Shown: positions 17,943 to 25,897 of the stretch, one piece after another
Numbering within the stretch: position 1 is the stretch's first letter
Layout: each line of letters starts with the position of its first letter
Position numbers and translations under genes: made by a program
Notes under the pieces: generated by a model
What the model saw: the letters and a program-made list of their open reading frames with translations, nothing else
The model's database searches: none
What the model was told of the DNA's origin: nothing
Assembly (NCBI GenBank): GCA_019636475.1
Contig: JAHBXN010000006.1
Location: 248,001 to 312,000, forward strand
Length of the DNA: 64,000 nucleotides
Origin: Phycisphaerae bacterium
GTDB lineage: Bacteria > Planctomycetota > Phycisphaerae > UBA1845 > UTPLA1
Direction of reading: 5' to 3'

Positions 17943-19979
17943 CTATTCGTGAGGTGTTTCCGCCGATTCCATCCGCTCCCATTCCACGCGCACGCGAAGA
18001 TGCAGCCGGTTCAGATCGCGGCCCAGCTGCTCGAACCGGATCGACTCGATCCGGCGCAACAGGACGATCAACTGCCGCATCGCGCGGATCGGCTCGATTT
18101 GATGAATTTCCGAGAGATCGAGCGGCTCCACGGGAATGCCAAATGTCACCCGCCGGCCGTTCCGCAACACAGTCACGCGAAACAGCTTCTCCGGACCGCG
18201 CTCGTTGTAGCGCCGGGCCGTTTCAGCGGCAGGTTGCGTCGTCGGCAGCGGCCGCCCGCCCGTGGCAAGAATGACATCGCCGACCTGAAGGATTCCAAGC
18301 GCCGGCGAAGCCGAGCCCAGTTCGAGGACAGTTGCGCCCCCGCGAATGGTTTCCGAATCTCTCAACCCCACGCCAAGACGCGTGCGGCTGCGAGTCCGCT
18401 CCGCGGCCCACTGCTGCCACCAGTCATCGCGAAGCGCTTTGGGATTTTGTTTACGAAGATGTGCCAGCCAGGTCATCATCATCCGCGAAACGTTCCGTCC
18501 GCGGACGAAACCCCAGCGGACGACCGGTTCGCGCTCGTCGGTCGCTGAATCGGCGCCATCTGTCCGCAGCGCGGGACCGCCACCGTCCCATGCTTTCAGG
18601 ACGGTTTGAAGCCGGGTTGCCGACGTGGCGACAAACAGCCGATTGTACGCGCCGGCCCAGCAGAGCTCGATATCCTTGAGAAACTCGAACCCGAGCCGAT
18701 CAGCCAGTGCGGTCCCGATCCGCACGCTACGAAGGGTCAGCCCCTCGAATTCTCGCCGCTCGACGAGGGAGCTTCCAGCTGGGGCGCTGGTCGGCGCGTC
18801 CGTCAGGCGGGCGACAGTCAGGACAAAATCGGCGATCACGCCGAATTGCTCCGCGACGCGCGGCGCCTCCCGTGACTGGATGATCCCGACGACCTGCGGC
18901 ACTAGGAGCATCGACGCATCAGGTCCATTCGGGTCCAGGCCGATCGCGACAGTGAAGCACGGGCCGAGCATCTCCTCGAGCTTGCCGGTTTCAATCGTCG
19001 CGCTGCTGAACATGCCCAGGAAAAGGCCGAGCGGCGAGAATTCGTTCAACGCCACGCCTGTGGCATTTCGGTGTGAGCCGAACCATGAATGCGAACTGTC
19101 CGACCACGCCGCGATTGTGTCCGCCGGAAGACGACGCACCGCCTCGGAATCACACGGAATGAGGTTGCTGGCCGCGCCGGTGCGAGCGCCGTGAATCTCG
19201 CATTTCAACTCGTCATCGCCGATCGAAAAGCCGACGGCGATCCGATCGTATCCGCCAGGTGCAAAAGGATCCCCCGCCTGCCAGGACGCATAGCCGATAC
19301 CGTCGTGCAACGATGACATCCGCGAGAAAAGTGACGCGAACTCTGATTGGCCACGAAGGTGCGCGCCGGGCCGCCCCGCCAATAGGTCAACGGTTCGACG
19401 CCAGAGATTCGTCGGGTCGTCCGCGGGCCCCAGCGCCATCAGTTGATCGAGCACCGCCATGCGCAGGCCGCCGTCAAGCAGGTAGCATTGCACCGCGCCC
19501 TCATCGGGAAGGCGTCGCGCCCCCCACAGTGTTCGCCATCGCTGAACCTCATTGGCGCCGCCAAGCTGCGCGAACAGAACGCCGCTTCGCCATTGCGACG
19601 ACATCGGCGCAAAAAGCGCGCCGCGACGACCGATCAGCAAACTGATGGCTTGTTCGTCTCCCAGGCCGGGAAGACGTGGACCCCGTGCGCCGGGTGAACG
19701 GTCCGCCGAGGCCAACTCACGCACCACGTCCCACATACCAAGCGTTTGTAAACGGCGACGCAGTCCGACGAGATCGTTTATCTCGACATAGAAGCGGACG
19801 TCTCCGGGAACGAACCGAAGCCAATCGACCGGTGTGCGCGTGGATGCCGCGGGTTGCGCCTGCGCGAAAGCGGATTGGAGCGCCGTGAGCGCCAGGAAGC
19901 ACAATGCGATCATGCAGGCATTTGTGTGCCCGCGCGGGCGGACCGACTGGCGCAGGGGATCGAGTTGTTGAAAGTGCAT
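17943..19979 (-). CDS. Exported protein with C-terminal PDZ domain, third gene of a sigma/anti-sigma operon
   Basis: A 678-residue protein with a signal peptide (hydrophobic stretch at about 22-40 ending in AFAQAQ). The large central part, about 50-520, starts VDWLRFVPGDVRFYVEIND and resembles the exported DUF3352-like proteins that open with a similar phrase. Near the C-terminus, residues about 545-630 form a PDZ domain: LGVGLRDSE, VLELGSASPALGILQVGDVILATGG, FRVTVLRNG. No catalytic Ser/His triad of an HtrA protease was seen, so it is more likely a sensor or adaptor than a protease. It starts three bases after the anti-sigma stop with no clear ribosome binding site, implying translational coupling. 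Function unknown. Confidence 0.75.
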   Translation of the reverse strand: MHFQQLDPLRQSVRPRGHTNACMIALCFLALTALQSAFAQAQPAASTRTPVDWLRFVPGDVRFYVEINDLVGLRRRLQTLGMWDVVRELASADRSPGARGPRLPGLGDEQAISLLIGRRGALFAPMSSQWRSGVLFAQLGGANEVQRWRTLWGARRLPDEGAVQCYLLDGGLRMAVLDQLMALGPADDPTNLWRRTVDLLAGRPGAHLRGQSEFASLFSRMSSLHDGIGYASWQAGDPFAPGGYDRIAVGFSIGDDELKCEIHGARTGAASNLIPCDSEAVRRLPADTIAAWSDSSHSWFGSHRNATGVALNEFSPLGLFLGMFSSATIETGKLEEMLGPCFTVAIGLDPNGPDASMLLVPQVVGIIQSREAPRVAEQFGVIADFVLTVARLTDAPTSAPAGSSLVERREFEGLTLRSVRIGTALADRLGFEFLKDIELCWAGAYNRLFVATSATRLQTVLKAWDGGGPALRTDGADSATDEREPVVRWGFVRGRNVSRMMMTWLAHLRKQNPKALRDDWWQQWAAERTRSRTRLGVGLRDSETIRGGATVLELGSASPALGILQVGDVILATGGRPLPTTQPAAETARRYNERGPEKLFRVTVLRNGRRVTFGIPVEPLDLSEIHQIEPIRAMRQLIVLLRRIESIRFEQLGRDLNRLHLRVRVEWERMESAETPHE

Positions 19980-19982
19980 GAG

Positions 19983-20663
19983 CTAGAAGCGAACCACGCC
20001 ATCGTCTTTCGGCGCGGCGTCGGCGTCATGCGGCGTGGCCGGCTCGATCGCCTCGTTGAACGGGAAAAGCAGGGCGTTCAGCAGCGTAATCTCCGGCTTT
20101 GCCGCGCCGGCGGAGTGCTTCGATTCGCCACCCGTCTGCCGGGCCTGTTCAACAATGATCTCCTGAATGCGGGAGATACTGCTTGCCGCGCGGACAGTCT
20201 CATTCACCGCACTGAGGGCGGGATCGGCAACATCGTTCACGCCCACGGCCTCTGTCGCCCGGACGCTGACGCCGGCAACCAATCCACCGGGAATCGATCG
20301 CTCATTCGTCGGCCAGATCAGGAGGGTAAGGAAAAGCATCGCGGCGGCTGCCGGAACCGCGGCACTCACCGTCAACCGCCAGAATCGCTCTCGCAACGCT
20401 CGCCGCGTATGAAGCCGGATCGGCGTTTGCGAAGATCGAGGCAGTTGGGACAACGCCGCGGTGACACGCGAAGTGAAATTGACCGGGAGCTTCGGTTCGG
20501 ATCGATCCCGGGTGATCACTTCGCCGACACAGCGATGCAGTTCGAATTGGCGCTGGCAAGCGGGGCACTGAAGCAAATGCGCGTGTACTTCGGCTGCCAG
20601 GCTCGGCGACAAATCGCCGTCCAAATGCCGATCACGAAGCTGCCCCACATGACGACACGTCAT
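19983..20663 (-). CDS. Membrane-bound zinc-finger anti-sigma factor
   Basis: A 226-residue single-pass protein. Its first 60 residues hold an anti-sigma zinc-binding domain: CRHVGQLRDRHLDGDLSP, then HAHLLQCPACQRQFELH with the HxxxCxxC pattern. A hydrophobic helix, about 100-120 (VSAAVPAAAAMLFLTLLIW), would span the membrane, leaving the C-terminal half outside the cytoplasm. It lies 39 bases after the sigma gene and 3 bases before the PDZ-protein gene, so it most likely binds and holds the sigma factor encoded beside it. The ATG at 20663 is preferred; an in-frame start five codons upstream is possible. Confidence 0.82.
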   Translation of the reverse strand: MTCRHVGQLRDRHLDGDLSPSLAAEVHAHLLQCPACQRQFELHRCVGEVITRDRSEPKLPVNFTSRVTAALSQLPRSSQTPIRLHTRRALRERFWRLTVSAAVPAAAAMLFLTLLIWPTNERSIPGGLVAGVSVRATEAVGVNDVADPALSAVNETVRAASSISRIQEIIVEQARQTGGESKHSAGAAKPEITLLNALLFPFNEAIEPATPHDADAAPKDDGVVRF

Positions 20664-20702
20664 CACCACGAAACACACTCCCTCGAGCGCACCGGCCGTG
20701 CC

Positions 20703-21341
20703 TCAGGCCGACTCGGCTTCGCCGAAGCGAACGCCGTTCCAGTCGGTGGCCAGTTGCCCTTCCAGTTTCTCTTTCAGCCTGCTCCGCGCACGGTGCAGAT
20801 GGCTCTTCACCGTTGCGGCGGGCATTTCGAGGATGTCGCCGATTTCCTGACAACTCAGCGACTCCCTGTAAAACAGTAATACAGCGGCGCGCTGATGCGG
20901 TGTCAGTTCGTCGACGGAATTCCAGATTATTTCTCGCAATCGCCGGGCTTCGTCGCTGTTCGCAATGCCGTCGAAGATGTTATCCGACTCGGGGTTGCGG
21001 CCGTCGGAGTCCGCCAACGAAAAATCCGTCTCGCCGGAGTAGTCCTTTCGGCGTCGCATGAGATTAAGGCAGAGCCGATATGCAATCGTGAACAGCCAGG
21101 TGCTGAATCGATAGGAAAAGTTGAATCCATCAAGGGATTGGAAGGCCCGCAAAAAAGCGTCCTGGCAGATTTCTTCCGCGTCGTGGTCCCGGCGGACCAT
21201 GCGCCAGACAAACGCATACAGCCGATTCTGGTGGGCCGCGATAAGCTCGTGCGCAGACTCTGCGCACCCCCGCTGGCACTGTTCAATCAGCCGCCGTTCG
21301 CGGAGCGGAGTGATGCCCTCGCTCGTCGCGCGTTCGTTCAT
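20703..21341 (-). CDS. ECF RNA polymerase sigma factor (RpoE-like)
   Basis: A 212-residue ECF sigma factor. Region 2 is HELIAAHQNRLYAFVWRMVR, DHDAEEICQDAFLRAFQSL and FSYRFSTWLFTIAYRLCLNL. Region 4 is LTPHQRAAVLLFYRESLSCQEIGDILEMPAATVKSHLHRAR. This is the classical RpoE/SigW layout, unlike the two kinase-linked sigma factors in this window. The ATG at 21341 has GGAGAGACG in front and a consensus TATAAT 15 bases upstream. Its anti-sigma gene and a PDZ-protein gene follow in the same direction, so the cue is probably sensed at the envelope. Confidence 0.93.
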   Translation of the reverse strand: MNERATSEGITPLRERRLIEQCQRGCAESAHELIAAHQNRLYAFVWRMVRRDHDAEEICQDAFLRAFQSLDGFNFSYRFSTWLFTIAYRLCLNLMRRRKDYSGETDFSLADSDGRNPESDNIFDGIANSDEARRLREIIWNSVDELTPHQRAAVLLFYRESLSCQEIGDILEMPAATVKSHLHRARSRLKEKLEGQLATDWNGVRFGEAESA

Positions 21342-21356
21342 CGTCTCTCCGTGTCT

Positions 21357-21362
21357 ATTATA
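21357..21362 (-). promoter_or_regulatory. -10 box of the sigma/anti-sigma operon
   Basis: A perfect TATAAT on the minus strand ends 15 bases before the sigma start codon. No good TTGACA is found at the usual distance; a CAACGA lies about 17 bases upstream, which could be an ECF-type -35 for autoregulation. Confidence 0.5.
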
Positions 21363-21401
21363 CATGACAGATTCATCGGTCGTTGCGTATTGTTGAGCGA
21401 A

Positions 21402-21430
21402 TTGCCCACCTGATAGGGGGGCGATAAGAT
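21402..21430 (+). promoter_or_regulatory. smpB promoter, possibly leaderless
   Basis: TTGCCC (21402-21407) and TAAGAT (21425-21430) are 17 bases apart, and the -10 ends only six bases before the smpB ATG. No Shine-Dalgarno fits between. Confidence 0.55.
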
Positions 21431-21436
21431 TTTGTC

Positions 21437-21913
21437 ATGGCGAAACAGAAAGCCAGAAAATCGACAGAAACTCCCCGGATCGTCAACCGAAAGGCGACGG
21501 CGGAATTCGAAATACTTGAGAAGATTGAGGCCGGAATCGCGCTTAAAGGCACTGAAGTCAAGAGTTTACGAAACGGCGACGCAAGCCTGACCGAGGCCTA
21601 CGCTCGAATCGACGGCCGCCAGGTCTCGTTGATCAATTTTCAGATTCAGCCCTACAAAGAGGGCGGTGTTTTCAATCATAACCCCAAGCGAATAAAAAGG
21701 TTATTGCTTCATAAGGGGGAGATAAAGCGACTGCTCTCCAAAGTCACGATCAAAGGGCAGACTTTGATACCACTTAGAGTGTATTTCAATGCCAACGGAC
21801 TGGCCAAGGTGGAGCTGGCGCTGGCTCGTGGTCGGCAGATTCATGACAAACGTCAGGTTCAGCGGAAGCGGCAGGATCTGCGCGATATCGCTCGCGTGAT
21901 GAAACGGCGATAA
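21437..21913 (+). CDS. smpB: SsrA-binding protein SmpB
   Basis: SmpB binds tmRNA and brings it to stalled ribosomes for trans-translation. The 158 residues match the family end to end: NRKATAEFEILEKIEAGIAL, GTEVKSLRNGDASLTEAYARI, NHNPKRIKRLLLHKGEI, GQTLIPLRVYFNANGLAKVELALARGR and the basic tail KRQDLRDIARVMKR. No tmRNA gene was found in this window. The start codon lies six bases after a -10-like box, so translation may begin on a leaderless mRNA. Confidence 0.98.
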   Translation: MAKQKARKSTETPRIVNRKATAEFEILEKIEAGIALKGTEVKSLRNGDASLTEAYARIDGRQVSLINFQIQPYKEGGVFNHNPKRIKRLLLHKGEIKRLLSKVTIKGQTLIPLRVYFNANGLAKVELALARGRQIHDKRQVQRKRQDLRDIARVMKRR

Positions 21914-21972
21914 TCTCATCGGAATGGCGGCGGCTTTCCCGGGCCACGGCTGCGCCGACTCGACGACTCTGT

Positions 21973-22641
21973 ATGGCACAATTCTTCAGCTTAAGACGGT
22001 CCATTGTATTCTTTCTGGTGCTGCTGGCGGTCGGTCTGGTCAGTTCGACGATCTACGTCATCTTCAACGAAGAACCCCTGTATGACCCGGATGAACTGTT
22101 CGATTCCGGCGTCATCGTGAATGCGGAGAAGCAGCCGCGATTCGTATTTCCGGAGGAGCTTCGAACCACGGATCTTTCGCTCAATCGGTTTATTGACCGT
22201 TTCTTTCGATTATGCGCGCAGGCAAAGTATCCTGACATTCGCCTGATGATTTCACAGCAGTCAAGCGAAACGCTCGCCCCAAGTCGTTTCGAGAGCATGT
22301 TCAACATCATGAAGGAGGCGCGGATCAAAGCGATCAAGAAGCTGCCGGCGATACCGAATGAACCGGGGCCGGCCTATGTGCTGGTCGCGGAGTACGATCT
22401 GGAGCCAAACGCCATGAAATCGCAGAAATCGAACAACCTGGTTCGACTGCTCATTCGCAAGGAAGAAGGGGAATGGCGGCTGGGGCCGGTGTCTCGCGAG
22501 ATCGTGGCGAAGATAGAGGCGCATGAGTCCGCGACGACGAAGCCCGCGAGCGATACGGAAAGTTCCTCGCGGCCCGCGAATGATGACGCGCCGAAGTTCA
22601 TGGCAAACCAGCCAATCAAGATCGAACCGGAAGAGGATTAA
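21973..22641 (+). CDS. Membrane-anchored protein of unknown function
   Basis: A 222-residue protein with one N-terminal membrane helix (residues about 10-31, SIVFFLVLLAVGLVSSTIYV) and a soluble remainder probably outside the cytoplasm. The middle contains LNRFIDRFFRLCAQAKYPDIR and a strand-rich segment YVLVAEYDLEP ... LVRLLIRKEEGEWRLGPVS, which looks like an NTF2-type or beta-sheet domain. The final 45 residues are low-complexity (Ser, Thr, Asp, Pro). It follows smpB by 59 bases and may share its transcript. I do not recognise the family. Confidence 0.7.
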   Translation: MAQFFSLRRSIVFFLVLLAVGLVSSTIYVIFNEEPLYDPDELFDSGVIVNAEKQPRFVFPEELRTTDLSLNRFIDRFFRLCAQAKYPDIRLMISQQSSETLAPSRFESMFNIMKEARIKAIKKLPAIPNEPGPAYVLVAEYDLEPNAMKSQKSNNLVRLLIRKEEGEWRLGPVSREIVAKIEAHESATTKPASDTESSSRPANDDAPKFMANQPIKIEPEED

Positions 22642-23024
22642 TAGACCAATTCCTGCGACCGCCTGTCGCCGGCGGGGCGTTCATCCGTTCAAGTTTGTTT
22701 GTTTATCAGCCTGAATCGGTACGTCTGGGTCCGAGTTTGGCGCCGCTGCGCGCGAAACGGCCGCGGCAATGCTGGCGATCCCGAAAAAGCGGACCTCATG
22801 CCACTCGCAGTGCCGATTGCAAGTCACGTCAGATACGAAGATTGCCGCAGAGTTGAATCTGCCGTCGACTTTTTTGGACAGATTCCTGTTATATCTTAAT
22901 TTCATCCCGTGGCTGGGCGAAGAACGCATTGGCTGCACTGATACGCGACCGAGTGCTGTTCGCAGTACTGAAAAGAAGGGTATCGGTCAACCCGTTCTCT
23001 ACCAGAAAGAAGGGAAAGAGTGCC
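22642..23024. other. Intergenic leader region of flagellin
   Basis: No convincing gene. A weak promoter-like pair, TCGACT then TTATAT about 18 bases later, lies around 22863-22893. The last 130 bases would form a leader ending with AAGGGAAAGAG before the flagellin ATG. I could not make out a sigma-28 or sigma-54 promoter with confidence. Confidence 0.35.
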
Positions 23025-24416
23025 ATGGGCCTTACAGTCACAAACGTCAACACACTGTCGATTCTGAACATCCTCAACTCCACGACGGCCGAGCAGTCGA
23101 ATTCGCTGACTCGGCTCTCGACAGGCTTTCGCGTAAACCGCGGGTCAGACGATCCCGCCGGGCTGATCGCGATTCAAAGCCTGTCGGCCGAACTGACCGG
23201 CGTTGAAGCCGCTCTCGGCAACAGCCAGCGTGCCAATTCCGTTCTGAATACGGCGGATTCGGCACTTGGCGAAGTGAGCAAACTCCTGGGCGAGATTGAA
23301 TCGCTTGCGGCGAAGAGCACCAGCGGCGGCGGCCTAAGCAATGCGGAGATTGCCGCAAATCAGGCTCAGATCGATAACGCGATCGATGCCATCAACCGAA
23401 TCGTCCAGACGACAAGCTTCAATGGCAAGCGCCTGCTCGACGGAACACAGAGCATTCGCACGACAGCCAGCGATCCGTCCAAGCTGACGGACCTGCGCGT
23501 GTTCTCGCGCCCCAGCTCGAACTCCAGTCAATCCTTTGCGGTGGAAGTGGTTACCGCGGGAACGGTTGCTTCGGCAACGCTCGCCAGCACTTCGAGCGTC
23601 AGCGCGGGCCAGTTCACGATCACCGGCGCGCTCGGAACGGCGACCATCACGATCTCCGATTCTGACACGCTCGACAACGTTCGCGACAAAATCATCGCGA
23701 CCAAGTCGGAGACCGGCGTGTCGGCCGCCACAAACAGCAACGTGCTCTCAATCCAGAGCACCGAGTATGGCAAGAACGCGTTTGTCTCCGCCAGCTACAT
23801 CAGCGGCGACGCGGACTTCCTCACTGTTTCACACACTGAGGGCACCGATGCCGTCGTTGAGGTCAACGGTCAGCGGGCGTTCGTGGACGGCGTTCGGGTC
23901 AACTTCAGTTCGAACGGCACGAGTGGTTCTTTCACGCTGACATCGACGGGGAATGCGGCCGGCAGCGCCGGAAACCTCTCGATCAGCGACGGCGGGCTCA
24001 CGTTCCAGCTCGGAACCGCCTCGAATACCCAATCGACGGTCGGCATCAACGGACTTTTCGCGCACCAGCTTGGTGACGGCGTCGTAGGGTATCTCAATAC
24101 GCTCAAGAGCGGCGGCGCGAATGCGCTCAATAACGATGCGAACAACGCCGTCCTCATCGCGAAGTCGGCGATTTCGCAGGTTTCGACGCAGCGTGGCCGA
24201 ATCGGTGGATTCCAGAAGTACCAGGTCGAGTCCTCCGTGAACTCCTTGAACGCGACGAAGGAGGCGTTGACCTCGGCTCGCGGTCTGATTCGCGACGTGG
24301 ACTACGCACTGGAGACTTCTGAATTGAGTCGTCAAAACGTTCTGCTTCAGTCGGCGATTTCGCTACTGGGCGTTGCCGGCCAGCAGTCTGCTCAGATACT
24401 GTCGCTGCTTCGCTAA
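23025..24416 (+). CDS. Flagellin
   Basis: Flagellar filament protein of 463 aa. The N-terminal D0/D1 helix is clear (LSILNILNSTTAEQSNSL, TRLSTGFRVNRGSDDPAGLI) and the C-terminal D0/D1 helices end the protein (YALETSELSRQNVLLQSAIS, LGVAGQQSAQILSLLR). The central portion, residues about 165-380, is threonine- and serine-rich beta structure with flagellin-IN-like segments (FTITGALGTATITISDSDTL, DNVRDKIIATKSETGVSA), forming the outer D2/D3 domain. The ATG at 23025 follows AAGGGAAAGAG; upstream codons in frame are not family-like. A strong terminator follows. No other flagellar gene is adjacent. Confidence 0.95.
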   Translation: MGLTVTNVNTLSILNILNSTTAEQSNSLTRLSTGFRVNRGSDDPAGLIAIQSLSAELTGVEAALGNSQRANSVLNTADSALGEVSKLLGEIESLAAKSTSGGGLSNAEIAANQAQIDNAIDAINRIVQTTSFNGKRLLDGTQSIRTTASDPSKLTDLRVFSRPSSNSSQSFAVEVVTAGTVASATLASTSSVSAGQFTITGALGTATITISDSDTLDNVRDKIIATKSETGVSAATNSNVLSIQSTEYGKNAFVSASYISGDADFLTVSHTEGTDAVVEVNGQRAFVDGVRVNFSSNGTSGSFTLTSTGNAAGSAGNLSISDGGLTFQLGTASNTQSTVGINGLFAHQLGDGVVGYLNTLKSGGANALNNDANNAVLIAKSAISQVSTQRGRIGGFQKYQVESSVNSLNATKEALTSARGLIRDVDYALETSELSRQNVLLQSAISLLGVAGQQSAQILSLLR

Positions 24417-24449
24417 CGCGCGGCAGCGGCCTCGGTCTGGTGGGGAATG

Positions 24450-24498
24450 GAGCAAGGGCGGAATCGAGGGGCACACTCGGTTCCGCCCGCTCTTTTTT
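24450..24498 (+). terminator. Rho-independent terminator of flagellin
   Basis: GGGCGGAA (24456-24463) pairs with TTCCGCCC (24481-24488). An inner CGAG/CTCG pair and outer GAGC/GCTC pair lengthen the stem, and six T residues follow at 24493-24498. Confidence 0.92.
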
Positions 24499-24514
24499 AC
24501 GGAGTGGCGATCGT

Positions 24515-24560
24515 GAAAATAAGAAAGCCGTCGCGATCGGTGCGTCGCGACGGCTTCTGG
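24515..24560 (-). terminator. Rho-independent terminator of rplL
   Basis: GCCGTCGCGA (24527-24536) and TCGCGACGGC (24545-24554) form a perfect ten-base-pair stem. On the minus strand it is followed by a T-rich run (CTTTCTTATTTTC). Confidence 0.85.
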
Positions 24561-24631
24561 TGGTTGTAGTGCATGGACGCGATCGACAAGGTGACGCGAG
24601 GTCCGCTCGTCGACGTCGCCGGGCAGGGTAA

Positions 24632-25054
24632 TTACTTGCCCTTGAGATCGACCTTGGCACCGGCCTCTTCGAGTTCCTTCTTGAGCTTGTCGGCGTCTTC
24701 CTTGCTGAGGTCGGTCTTGACCGGCTTGGGTACGGCGTCCACGAGGTCCTTGGCTTCCTTGAGTCCGAGACCCGTCGCCGCCCGGACGACCTTGATGACG
24801 TTGATCTTGCTGGCGCCGCCATCAGTGAGGATGACGTCGAAGATGCTTGGAGCGTCTTCGGCTTCGGCTGCCGCGCCGCCGCCGGCGCCCGGCATGGCGG
24901 CCATCATGACCGCGCCGCCACCGGCCGGTTCAATGCCGTAGGTGTCCTTGAGGTAGTCCGCCAGCGACTGGGCGTCCTTGACGCTCAGCGACACAATCTT
25001 GTCGCCGATCTCTTTGACGGCCGCGCTGAATTCCTTTGCAGGTGCTGTTGCCAT
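24632..25054 (-). CDS. rplL: 50S ribosomal protein L7/L12
   Basis: The flexible stalk protein that recruits GTPase translation factors. The N-terminal dimerisation domain ([20 protein letters not shown]), the Ala/Gly hinge ([15 protein letters not shown]) and the C-terminal factor-binding domain ([20 protein letters not shown]) are in the normal order, though the hinge starts with VMMAAMPG. The ATG at 25054 has AGGAG upstream. It lies 294 bases after rplJ instead of the usual short gap, and it ends the cluster: rpoB does not follow. Confidence 0.97.
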   Translation of the reverse strand: MATAPAKEFSAAVKEIGDKIVSLSVKDAQSLADYLKDTYGIEPAGGGAVMMAAMPGAGGGAAAEAEDAPSIFDVILTDGGASKINVIKVVRAATGLGLKEAKDLVDAVPKPVKTDLSKEDADKLKKELEEAGAKVDLKGK

Positions 25055-25157
25055 TTTCTTGATACTCCTGATGTTTCCGGGCGAGGCGATTCTTATTCGC
25101 GATCGTCCGCGCGAGTCCATCGCTCGCGACGCGGCTTAAGGCTGACGCCCGGCCGCT

Positions 25158-25176
25158 GGATGAGCCAAGCTCATCC
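25158..25176. other. Hairpin in the rplJ-rplL gap
   Basis: GGATGAGC (25158-25165) and GCTCATCC (25169-25176) form a perfect eight-base-pair stem with a CAA loop. It has no T run, so it may be a processing site or a regulatory element rather than a terminator. Confidence 0.6.
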
Positions 25177-25193
25177 GAACCGATCCCGGCTGC

Positions 25194-25212
25194 CGAAGTC
25201 CCGGTGACTTCG
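25194..25212. other. Second hairpin in the rplJ-rplL gap
   Basis: CGAAGTC (25194-25200) and GACTTCG (25206-25212) form a seven-base-pair stem with a five-base loop. Together with the neighbouring hairpin it makes the unusually long gap between rplJ and rplL look structured. Confidence 0.55.
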
Positions 25213-25348
25213 TTTAACCCCGGCCCGCGACATTCGCGAGTCTGCCAAGGGGGACGGCCGAGAATGACTTTTTCGTGACGAAGGGAATCGGGATTCCGAG
25301 AAGCCATCGCATGTTCTCCGCGATGCCGTTTCCGCGATGCTCCCTTGC

Positions 25349-25882
25349 TTATGCCACCTTCGTGATGGTCTCACCTTTCTCCAGCTTGTCGGCGACGGCC
25401 TTGACGCAGCCGGCGATTTTCGAACCGACCTTGATCTGGCCAGCGATCCGCCTTGCGGGTGAGAGGAAGACCATGACCACCTCGCCCTGAATCTCCGCCT
25501 TGCTGCGGCGATTGGAGAGCTCTTCGATGGTCATGATGTAGGGGTCGCCGTCGGCCATTGCCGACTTCAACTCGAGTTTCGGATAATCCTTGACCAGCCG
25601 CATGATTTCCTTGGCGGCTTCGACTGGAGCAGGTCCGGTGACGAAAGCGCAAGGGCCCTTGAGCGTCTGCGTCAGGGGCGCGAGGGGCGTGTCGGCCAGG
25701 GCGCGCCTCGCCGCGGCGTTCTTGATTACGTGGACCTCGATGCCTTTTTTGTGCAATTCGCCGCGAAGCACGTTCGCTTCGACACCAGTCAGCGGCAGCA
25801 CATTGACGACCAAGGCGCTATCGATCTTGCTGTATCGATCGCGAATGTCCTGTTCGATCAGGGATTTGACAGTGCGACTCAT
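25349..25882 (-). CDS. rplJ: 50S ribosomal protein L10
   Basis: Base of the L7/L12 stalk and rRNA anchor. The 177-residue protein reads through the family features: SLIEQDIRDRYSKIDSALVV, HKKGIEVHVIKNAAARRAL (the RNA-binding stretch), GPCAFVTGP and the C-terminal helix that binds L12 (RIAGQIKVGSKIAGCVKAVADK). It begins 15 bases after rplA, so both are one transcript. Confidence 0.96.
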   Translation of the reverse strand: MSRTVKSLIEQDIRDRYSKIDSALVVNVLPLTGVEANVLRGELHKKGIEVHVIKNAAARRALADTPLAPLTQTLKGPCAFVTGPAPVEAAKEIMRLVKDYPKLELKSAMADGDPYIMTIEELSNRRSKAEIQGEVVMVFLSPARRIAGQIKVGSKIAGCVKAVADKLEKGETITKVA

Positions 25883-25897
25883 TTGACACCCCGCTTA

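Noticed and set aside
16468-17952. A 494-codon open frame on the plus strand over the Mrp ATPase
   Set aside because: Antisense to a gene with clear Walker motifs; long only because of third-position GC bias.
24154-24822. Ser/Arg-rich open frame antisense to the flagellin end and terminators
   Set aside because: It runs through two hairpin terminators and rplL and has no signal or motif.
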